From the NCBI GenBank assembly GCA_964484395.1, contig CAZAFM010000037.1:1-20972 (forward strand): a DNA stretch of 20,972 nt. The letters run 5' to 3'. How positions within the stretch are numbered: the stretch's first letter is position 1; every line of letters starts with the position of its first letter. Below are positions 15,749 to 20,972 of this stretch, in pieces. Both the position numbers and the translations under genes were made by a program. Under the pieces are notes generated by a model. That model did not search any database. It was not told the origin of the DNA and saw only the letters and a list, made by a program, of their open reading frames with translations. Origin of the DNA: CAZAFM01 sp964484395. GTDB taxonomy: Bacteria > Campylobacterota > Campylobacteria > Campylobacterales > CAZAFM01.

Positions 15749-15835
15749 GGGCGACATCCGAGCCAAAGGCGACAATTTCGCAGTGCAAAGTAGGAGGACA
15801 GAAGTGAGGACACTCTACTAGGGAGCTTCTTTGCA
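15749..15835. repeat. Structured repeat cluster in the divergent spacer
   Basis: GGCGACA occurs at 15749-15755 and 15767-15773, and GAGGACA at 15794-15800 and 15806-15812. Stem-loops are possible at 15769-15781 (GCGA-CAATT-TCGC) and, nested, TGCAAAG/CTTTGCA (15784-15790 with 15829-15835) around AGTG-AGGA-CACT (15803-15814). It could be a small RNA, a leader element, or a remnant of a mobile repeat; I recognise no family. Confidence 0.4.
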
Positions 15836-15847
15836 ACTTCTAAGAAA

Positions 15848-15874
15848 AGAGATTTATAGGAAAAGTAAATCTCT
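15848..15874. promoter_or_regulatory. Perfect 9-bp inverted repeat upstream of the ATPase promoter
   Basis: AGAGATTTA and TAAATCTCT flank 9 nt, centred about 60 bp upstream of the candidate -10. On the minus strand the stem is followed by TTTTCTT, so it may also end antisense transcription, but no upstream minus-strand gene exists. Regulator site or terminator cannot be separated by sequence. Confidence 0.4.
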
Positions 15875-15920
15875 AATCCTACTATTCCTTGTTTTCTTTT
15901 AAATCTAAACTCTTTAATGG

Positions 15921-15926
15921 TATGCT
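15921..15926 (+). promoter_or_regulatory. Probable extended -10 (TGGTATGCT) of the ATPase-mrp operon
   Basis: TATGCT preceded by TGG lies 45 nt before the TTG start at 15971. A -35 is weak (TTTAAA at 17 bp). It fits the extended -10 style seen elsewhere in the window. Confidence 0.35.
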
Positions 15927-15970
15927 AGCAGTAACCAAAATAAGTAGTATTGAAACCAAAGGAGCGAGGT

Positions 15971-18637
15971 TTGGAGAATTATCACTCAAAGGATGTAAAA
16001 GAGCTTATAGATGAGCTTGGGGTGGATGTAGATAGAGGGTTGGATGACTCTAGGATTAAGAAGCTTAGATCTGAGTATGGAGCTAATGTCCTTAGCCAGA
16101 AGGCACAAAAGAGCAGATTTCTACTCTTTTTACAACAATTCAACCAGCCGCTTGTGTATATACTCCTTGTGGCTACTCTTGTAACTGCGCTTCTTGGTGA
16201 GTGGATTGACTCTGCTGTTATTTTTGGTGTTGTACTTTTAAACTCCATCATCGGATATACTCAAGAGCTAAAAGCACTAAAAGCGATAGATGCACTAAGC
16301 AAAATGAGTGTAGTAAACACCACAGTTATAAGAGGTGGTGAGAAGCTATCTGTTGACTCAAAAGAGTTGGTAGTAGGTGATGTAGTGGTTGTTTACTCAG
16401 GCGATATGGTGCCTGCTGATATGAGACTTATAAAATCAAAAGAGCTAAAAAGTGATGAATCCTCTTTGACTGGTGAAAGCCTAAGTGTTGAAAAAAACAC
16501 AACAACCCTAAGTAAAAACACCCCACTAGCAGATAGAAGTAATATGCTCTACTCTTCAAGCTTTATTACATCTGGAAGTGGTATCGGTATAGTAGTAGCA
16601 ACTGGAGATAGCACACAGATAGGCAGAATCAACACAATGATCAAAGATGCAGATGTTTTAGAGACACCATTAACTATCAAGATAGCTCAATTTAGCAAAA
16701 TACTACTCTATGTTATTTTAGGATTGGCTCTGTTTACCTTTGCTGTTGGTATGGTTCAAGGTGGTGAGATTGTAGAGATGTTTATGGCTTCAGTTGCATT
16801 AGCTGTTGCTGCTATTCCTGAGGGGCTACCTGCTGCTATGACTATCATACTTGCTATTGGGGTAGGCAGGATGGCAAAGCAAAATGCAATCATCCGTAAA
16901 CTCCCAGCAGTAGAGACACTAGGCTCAACTACTGTGATATGCTCTGATAAAACAGGCACACTAACGCAGAATGAGATGACGGTCAAGCAGATATATGCAG
17001 CAGGGGAGATGTATAAAATAGAGGGTTCTGGATATGCTCCAGAAGGAGAGATAGTACCACTGGATTCAACTCCTTATGAAAAAAACATGGCATTTCAAGA
17101 GAGTATCAAAGCGGGTGTTTTGTGCAACACTTCAAACATCATCAAAAAAGATGGGCAATACAGAGTAGTAGGTGACCCAACAGAAGCAGCACTTATTGTA
17201 TCCGGTCAAAAAGCAGGAGTTAAAAAAGAGATTTTAGAAGATGAGCTTATACATATAGATACGCTGGATTTTGATTCTAAAAACCAATACATGGCATCAT
17301 ACTATGGGGCAAAAGATAAGAAAAACTCCCACATATACATAAAAGGCTCACTTGAAAAGATTCTCCAAAGATGTGAGAGTATGTTTGATAGTGATGGAGA
17401 GTTGGTCTCTTTAAGCAGAGATGAGATAGTAAAAGCTGCTGAAGATATGGCAAGTAGTGGTATGCGGGTTCTTGCTTTTGCTTATATGGACTTAGAGGAC
17501 TGGGTGGAGTCTTTAGAGCATCATCATGTTCAAAAGGGTTTAACATTTCTAGGACTACAAGGAATGATAGACCCACCTAGAAGTGAGGTCAAAGAGTCTG
17601 TAAAAAGCTGCTTTGAAGCAGGTATTGGTGTAAAAATGATAACAGGTGATCATAAAATAACCGCCCTAGCTATCGCTAAAGAGATAGGACTAAAGACAGA
17701 AAAAGACGCACTAAGCGGAGTAGAGCTGGAAAGTATGAGTGATGAGGAGCTTTTAGAGGTTATAGAGGATGTAAATGTTTTTGCCAGAGTAACACCTAAG
17801 CAAAAACTAAGACTGGTAAAATTACTGCAGAGTAAAAACAACATCGTAGCTATGACTGGTGATGGAGTAAACGACGCTCCAGCGCTCAAACAAGCAAACA
17901 TAGGCACCGCTATGGGAATAACTGGAACAGAGGTATCAAAAGAGGCTGCTGATATGATACTAACAGATGATAACTTCACTACCATCAAAAACGCAGTTGA
18001 AGAGGGCAGGGGTGTATATGACAACATCATCAAATTTATCACATGGATACTTCCTACCAATGTCGGGCAAGGGTTGGTTATCCTATTTGCAATCCTTTTT
18101 GCATTCCCACTTCCACTAAGTCCTGTTCAAGTTCTATGGGTAAATATGACTACTGCTGTTCTTTTGGGGTTAAGCCTAGCCTTTGAACCAAAAGAGGAGG
18201 GTCTTATGACTAGGGCACCAAGAGAGCCTGATGCACCTATACTTTCAAAGCTACTACTAAGAAGGGTGGTATATGTAGGAGCTATGCTAGTGGTGCTCTC
18301 ATTTGGTGTTTTCTGGTATGTATATGAGTATAGTGGAGGTAGTATTGAACAGGCTAGAAGTGCGGCAGTTACGCTTTTTATAGTTGGACAGACATTTTAT
18401 CTTTTCAACTGTCGTTCGATGAGTCTATCTATGTTCAAACTAGGTCTGTTTAGCAACAGGTGGCTTCTAGTTGGGGTTTTGGCTATGGCACTCTCTCAGC
18501 TACTATTTATCTACACACCACTTATGAACACTCTTTTTGGAACAGCCCCTATTGGCTTAAGTGAGTGGGTGTTGATTTTTATAGGAAGTATGATTATCTA
18601 TAGTGTTGTGGAGATAGAGAAGAGACTATGGAGGTAG
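15971..18637 (+). CDS. P2-type cation-transporting ATPase
   Basis: With TTG at 15971 the pump has 888 residues. AAGGAG sits 6 nt upstream of this codon, while the TTG at 15950 has no such site, and the resulting N-terminus ENYHSKDVKEL is typical for the family. Order: N-terminal cation-ATPase domain, TM1-2, actuator TGES (167-170), TM4 IPEGLP (282-287), phosphorylation D326 in DKTGTLT, nucleotide domain with KGSLEKIL, hinge TGDGVNDAPAL (629-639), TM5-10. TM6 reads VNMTTAVLLGLSLAFEP: the Asn (725) is kept but the Asp of Ca2+ pumps (usual NxxTD) is Ala. Ca2+ specificity is thus doubtful; Na+ or another cation is possible. The stop overlaps mnhE by 10 bp, so it leads the antiporter operon. Confidence 0.93.
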   Translation: MENYHSKDVKELIDELGVDVDRGLDDSRIKKLRSEYGANVLSQKAQKSRFLLFLQQFNQPLVYILLVATLVTALLGEWIDSAVIFGVVLLNSIIGYTQELKALKAIDALSKMSVVNTTVIRGGEKLSVDSKELVVGDVVVVYSGDMVPADMRLIKSKELKSDESSLTGESLSVEKNTTTLSKNTPLADRSNMLYSSSFITSGSGIGIVVATGDSTQIGRINTMIKDADVLETPLTIKIAQFSKILLYVILGLALFTFAVGMVQGGEIVEMFMASVALAVAAIPEGLPAAMTIILAIGVGRMAKQNAIIRKLPAVETLGSTTVICSDKTGTLTQNEMTVKQIYAAGEMYKIEGSGYAPEGEIVPLDSTPYEKNMAFQESIKAGVLCNTSNIIKKDGQYRVVGDPTEAALIVSGQKAGVKKEILEDELIHIDTLDFDSKNQYMASYYGAKDKKNSHIYIKGSLEKILQRCESMFDSDGELVSLSRDEIVKAAEDMASSGMRVLAFAYMDLEDWVESLEHHHVQKGLTFLGLQGMIDPPRSEVKESVKSCFEAGIGVKMITGDHKITALAIAKEIGLKTEKDALSGVELESMSDEELLEVIEDVNVFARVTPKQKLRLVKLLQSKNNIVAMTGDGVNDAPALKQANIGTAMGITGTEVSKEAADMILTDDNFTTIKNAVEEGRGVYDNIIKFITWILPTNVGQGLVILFAILFAFPLPLSPVQVLWVNMTTAVLLGLSLAFEPKEEGLMTRAPREPDAPILSKLLLRRVVYVGAMLVVLSFGVFWYVYEYSGGSIEQARSAAVTLFIVGQTFYLFNCRSMSLSMFKLGLFSNRWLLVGVLAMALSQLLFIYTPLMNTLFGTAPIGLSEWVLIFIGSMIIYSVVEIEKRLWR

Positions 18638-18975
18638 CTAGAAAGCTTAGAGGATTTCACCTATTTGCTACTATCAAGCTACTACTTTTTTTTCTATACA
18701 ACTCAACCAAAGGAGGTGTGCAAGTGGCACTCTTTGCCATGCAACCACGCCTCTGCCTCTCTCCTTTTATATATGAGCATAAGCTCAAGACTAAGAGTAA
18801 CTTTGCAACTTCAATGCTGGTAAACATATATTCACTAATGCCAGGAACTCTTAGTATGGGAGTTGAGAATGGAGTTCTCTACTTGCATATTTTGGATAAA
18901 AAGCTATTTTGTGATGAGTTTATTAATAGAGTTGAGGAATATGTCATTGAAGTTTTTGATAGGAGACTATCTTGA
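18628..18975 (+). CDS. mnhE: Mrp/Mnh antiporter subunit E
   Basis: A 115-residue protein shorter than usual MrpE (about 160). The soluble-side core is recognisable: GGVQVALFAMQP after the membrane segment, ATSMLVNIYSLMPGTLS near 60-76, corresponding to the LTPGTL motif, and VLYLHILDK near 84-92. The first one or two transmembrane helices of longer MrpE proteins appear to be missing or reduced to one (about 12-24). MrpE is a small membrane subunit of the multi-subunit Na+/H+ antiporter. ATG overlaps the ATPase end by ten bases and the stop overlaps the mnhF start by four, indicating one operon. Confidence 0.85.
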   Translation: MEVARKLRGFHLFATIKLLLFFLYNSTKGGVQVALFAMQPRLCLSPFIYEHKLKTKSNFATSMLVNIYSLMPGTLSMGVENGVLYLHILDKKLFCDEFINRVEEYVIEVFDRRLS

Positions 18976-19238
18976 GTTTATATGTAGTTCTTGGAATTAT
19001 TTTAGTTTTCAATCTCATAGTTACTTCTGTTTTTATCTTAAAAACCAAATCCAAAAGTAGTAAAATGCTCATAACTCTTCTTTTTAGTACCACAGGGGTT
19101 GGGGTGCTCTTTATGCTATATATGCAGACTAAAAGTAGCTCCATTCTAGATGTGGCACTTATCTTTGTGCTTCTTAGCTCAGTGGCTGCTATAGTGTTTG
19201 CAAAGAGGCTTAGATATAGGAGTGAAGATGACACTTGA
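18972..19238 (+). CDS. mnhF: Mrp/Mnh antiporter subunit F
   Basis: An 88-residue protein with three transmembrane helices, and the MrpF hallmark Asp before hydrophobic DVALIFVLLSSVAAIVF near 60-76. It is a small core membrane subunit of the Mrp-type antiporter. The start is TTG, overlapping the mnhE stop by four bases (TTGA), and AGGAG lies 8 nt upstream. The polar end RYRSEDDT lies in the cytosol or periplasm. It overlaps mnhG by 11 bp. Confidence 0.88.
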   Translation: MSLYVVLGIILVFNLIVTSVFILKTKSKSSKMLITLLFSTTGVGVLFMLYMQTKSSSILDVALIFVLLSSVAAIVFAKRLRYRSEDDT

Positions 19239-19554
19239 AGAGATTTTTTTTATTATAGGGGATATTTTCTTGATAGTTGGGGTGGTGTTTTTTGTTGTAG
19301 GAACTGTTGCTGTTTTTAGGTTTAATGACCTATACACAAGACTTCATGGACTTGCTAAGATTGACAATCTAGGGCTTGGTTTTATTACTATTGGGATGAT
19401 TTTTCATATTGACTCTTTTTTTACCTCTATGACCCTTATTTTTATCTGGCTTTTGGTTCTACTAAGTTCTTCTACTCTTAGCTTTATACTAAGTAGCCAC
19501 TCAAACAAAACTGGAGAAAAACCACTTCTTGGAGATTTGTGTGATACTCATTGA
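19228..19554 (+). CDS. mnhG: Mrp/Mnh antiporter subunit G
   Basis: With ATG at 19228 (AGGAG 7 nt upstream) the protein has 108 residues, which fits MrpG length. It has three transmembrane helices and the family segment FFVVGTVAVFRFNDLYTRLHGLAKIDNLGLG, matching the MrpG pattern of small hydrophobic, RLH and K-x-x-x-LG residues. An upstream ATG at 19198 would add ten residues inside mnhF and lacks a better ribosome site. The stop lies inside the next gene's first codons (14-bp overlap). Confidence 0.9.
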   Translation: MTLEEIFFIIGDIFLIVGVVFFVVGTVAVFRFNDLYTRLHGLAKIDNLGLGFITIGMIFHIDSFFTSMTLIFIWLLVLLSSSTLSFILSSHSNKTGEKPLLGDLCDTH

Positions 19555-19792
19555 TTTGCTTTTGATTGTTCTACTTATGTGGATTAGCTTTAAGATAGCA
19601 ACTATTCGTGATCTTTTTTCTATATGCGTGTATTTTATTGTTTTTGGAATGATTTTATCTCTTATCTGGATTAGGCTTGGTGCATATGATTTGGCTATTG
19701 CAGAGGTTGCACTTGGTTCTGGAATAGTTGGCGCTCTTTTGCTAGATACATTGACTTTTTTGAACAACTACAGGGCTGAAGATGAGAAGTAA
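19541..19792 (+). CDS. DUF4040/MbhD-type subunit, corresponds to the C-terminal part of MrpA
   Basis: This short membrane protein (83 residues from GTG 19541, preceded by GGAG with 6-nt spacing; TTG at 19529 is possible) has about three helices and the DUF4040/MbhD motif GAYDLAIAEVALGSGIVGALLLDTL at 47-71. In the seven-subunit Mrp, this segment is part of the large MrpA; in archaeal Mbh it is a separate subunit, MbhD. Here it is free-standing and sits between mnhG and mnhB, as in Mbh. It would form part of the ion-translocating membrane core. Confidence 0.8.
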   Translation: MILIDLLLIVLLMWISFKIATIRDLFSICVYFIVFGMILSLIWIRLGAYDLAIAEVALGSGIVGALLLDTLTFLNNYRAEDEK

Positions 19793-20441
19793 GATTTTTC
19801 ATACATTTGTGTGGATAGTTGGTTTTTTTACTTTTACAGTTCTAAGCTTCACTTTTATAGGACTTATAGGATTTGAGCCAGTTATAGAGAACTATGTAGA
19901 AGCCAATATAGATAGTAGTGGAGTATCTCATAGTGTTACAGCTATACTGCTAAACTTTAGAGCACTTGATACACTCCTTGAGGTTGGGGTTATTTTTTTA
20001 GCTATAGTTCTTTTTTATACTATCACACCTCACTTTGCTTACAAGCCACTATCTTTTGAGAGTGGAGTTACTAATACATTTGTTTCACTTCTATTTCCTA
20101 TTATAGTTTTTAGCTCTTTTTATATTCTCTATATTGGTAGTTATACTAGTGGAGGTGCGTTTGGGGCTGCTGCCTTACTAGCTGGTGGATTTATTATTGT
20201 GCGCTTAATTAAGCCCACCTACTTATCAAACCTCAAAGATAGAAATCTAAGACTTATGTATGCGTCTGGATTTCTTTTTTTCACTCTTGTAGGGATTGGG
20301 GCACTGTTTTTTGGTAGTTTTTTATACTACAAAGATACGCTTGCTACTATAGTTATCCTATCAGTTGAAACAGTCTTGATGCTCTCACTCTCAGCCATAC
20401 TCTCATCTTTTTTCATAAACGCCACACAGAGGCTTAAGTAG
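19782..20441 (+). CDS. mnhB: MbhE-MnhB fusion, Mrp antiporter subunit B-type
   Basis: A 219-residue membrane protein with two parts. Residues 1-80 match MbhE, the last segment of MrpA, through GFEPVIENYVEANIDSSGVSHSVTAILL and the RALDTLLEV motif at 60-68 (compare FRGFDTLGE in MrpA). Residues about 93-215 form the MnhB domain, with SFYILYIGSYTSGGAFGAAALL at 112-133, where Mnh/MrpB usually reads G-H-x-x-PGGGF. The ATG lies inside the end of the DUF4040 gene (11-bp overlap). It contributes to the same membrane complex. The fusion appears real because the frame is open throughout. Confidence 0.82.
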   Translation: MRSKIFHTFVWIVGFFTFTVLSFTFIGLIGFEPVIENYVEANIDSSGVSHSVTAILLNFRALDTLLEVGVIFLAIVLFYTITPHFAYKPLSFESGVTNTFVSLLFPIIVFSSFYILYIGSYTSGGAFGAAALLAGGFIIVRLIKPTYLSNLKDRNLRLMYASGFLFFTLVGIGALFFGSFLYYKDTLATIVILSVETVLMLSLSAILSSFFINATQRLK

Positions 20442-20713
20442 TGCTTACCCTCTATACTATTGGCGGAGTCGCAATTCTTGTTTTAGGAGCTATTGGGGTG
20501 ATTTTACAAAAAGGTTTTGTTCATAAGCTCATATCTCTAAACATCTTTACAAGTGGGGTTTTTTTGATTTTGATAACTCTTAGTCATCATGGGGATAGGG
20601 CTGATAGTGTAGCTACGGCTTTGGTACTAACGGGGCTAGTAGTGACTATTGGTGCTACCTCTTTTGCTCTTATGCTTATCCGTGCATACTACAAAAAGAG
20701 GTCATATGAGTAG
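20441..20713 (+). CDS. mnhC: Mrp/Mnh antiporter subunit C (NuoK-like)
   Basis: A 90-residue protein with three transmembrane helices, like NuoK/MnhC. The helices span about 3-21, 27-46 and 57-78; DSVATALVLTGLVVTIGATSFALML near 55-79 matches the NuoK/MnhC helix-three pattern. The start codon is GTG and shares its G with the mnhB TAG stop (TAGTG), coupling translation. It overlaps mnhD by 8 bp. Confidence 0.9.
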   Translation: MLTLYTIGGVAILVLGAIGVILQKGFVHKLISLNIFTSGVFLILITLSHHGDRADSVATALVLTGLVVTIGATSFALMLIRAYYKKRSYE

Positions 20714-20972
20714 TACTCTCATCCCTCTTATGCTTGTTCTGCCTATTTTATCTAGTATTACTGGGTTTGTATTTAAAAAAAGAGCAGTTACACTTGGGCT
20801 GGTTTTTTCTATATCTTTTTTTGCTCTTAGCATTGTTTTACTATATGAAGTATCTAGTGGTAGTGTGCAAGCCTATAGTTTTGGGGCTTTTACTCCACCT
20901 CTTGGAATCTCTTTTTTGCCAACCTCTTTGGGTAGCTTGATTTTAGCGTTTAGTTCGTTTGTGGTGCTTGTT
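20706..20972 (+). CDS. mnhD: Mrp/Mnh antiporter subunit D-type (NuoN/NuoL-like), cut by window end
   Basis: An open frame from ATG 20706 to the window end gives 89 residues. It begins with hydrophobic LIPLMLVLPILSSITGFVF and reaches the MrpD/MbhH/NuoN-like GAFTPPLGISFLPTSLGSLIL segment near residues 59-79, comparable to WxPPxGIxLxxDxLSAL. The conserved Asp of that motif reads Ser/Thr-rich here. This is the proton-translocating large subunit type. It overlaps mnhC by eight bases. Whether it is MrpD, a further MrpA-like subunit, or the MbhH of a group 4 hydrogenase module needs the sequence to the right. Confidence 0.8.
   Translation, partial: MSSTLIPLMLVLPILSSITGFVFKKRAVTLGLVFSISFFALSIVLLYEVSSGSVQAYSFGAFTPPLGISFLPTSLGSLILAFSSFVVLV

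Larger units (their letters stand above)
15569..15970. other. Non-coding divergent spacer between the VanZ operon and the ATPase operon
   Basis: No convincing reading frame is present on either strand. The left part (15569-15740) is AT-rich and featureless apart from the start of the spacer. The middle (15741-15840) is richer in G and C and has repeats and stem-loops. The right part has a 9-bp inverted repeat, a probable -10 box and the ATPase ribosome site. Confidence 0.6.

Noticed and set aside
15569..15948. Possible IS element or transposase remnant in the divergent spacer
   Set aside because: Short fragments such as the minus-strand reading near 15700 do not extend, and no terminal inverted repeats or target duplication were found.
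15741..15970. Manganese (yybP-ykoY) or NiCo-type riboswitch before the ATPase
   Set aside because: The hallmark conserved segments of either class are not present; the repeats do not match their folds as I recall them.
18863..19060. Plus-strand 65-residue frame across mnhE and mnhF
   Set aside because: It overlaps two supported genes and has no family features.
20734..20940. Plus-strand 68-residue open frame
   Set aside because: It lies in another frame of the mnhD start region, which has motif and ribosome-site support.
1..20972. tRNA, rRNA or CRISPR arrays
   Set aside because: No cloverleaf-like sequence, rRNA segment or regularly spaced repeat series was noticed on either strand.

Overview
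The window looks like chromosomal DNA of a Campylobacterota (Epsilonproteobacteria) member, probably a Sulfurimonas- or Arcobacter-like marine or sulfur-cycling genus. The evidence is low G+C, tightly packed genes with 1-14 bp overlaps, frequent TTG and GTG starts, extended -10 promoters without clear -35 boxes, and gene content: an acetate cluster with DUF294, exonuclease, acs, yjcH and actP, plus an Mrp/Mnh antiporter set. Genus is inferred only from protein character and gene order; no rRNA or tRNA is present.

Region 1 (1-8252, minus strand): acetate uptake and activation. yjcH-actP (8252 to 6301) encodes an acetate permease and its small membrane partner. A second unit (6124 to 774) encodes a cyclic-nucleotide/CBS/nucleotidyltransferase (DUF294) protein, a DEDDh exonuclease, acetyl-CoA synthetase (Acs) and a CitE/HpcH-like lyase. 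A truncated type I restriction subunit, HsdR (722 to 1), follows and leaves the window. Both acetate units carry an 11-bp tandem repeat with an ATGCTAT core just upstream, a candidate shared control site.

Region 2 (8476-15501, minus strand): a compact run of eight genes, VanZ-like protein, stand-alone ComEC-type metallo-beta-lactamase, aspartate aminotransferase, nucleoside phosphorylase, SPL-family radical SAM enzyme, CNNM/CBS membrane protein, short-chain dehydrogenase and CDF cation exporter. Six of the seven junctions overlap, abut or are separated by only 6 nt. A well-formed sigma70 promoter at 15540-15568 lies just before the likely TTG start of the first gene.

Region 3 (15502-15970): a non-coding divergent spacer with direct and inverted repeats, unlike its AT-rich surroundings.

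Region 4 (15971-20972, plus strand): a P2-type cation ATPase overlaps the start of an Mrp/Mbh-type module in the order mnhE, mnhF, mnhG, a DUF4040/MbhD protein, an MbhE-MnhB fusion, mnhC, and mnhD (cut by the window end). This order resembles archaeal Mbh/Mrp modules rather than mrpABCDEFG, and no MrpA large domain precedes it. The ATPase lacks the TM6 aspartate of Ca2+ pumps and is probably co-transcribed with the antiporter, so the operon may be a sodium or monovalent-cation export unit. The most notable points are this operon, the shared repeats of the acetate units, the radical SAM/phosphorylase pair, and the structured spacer.
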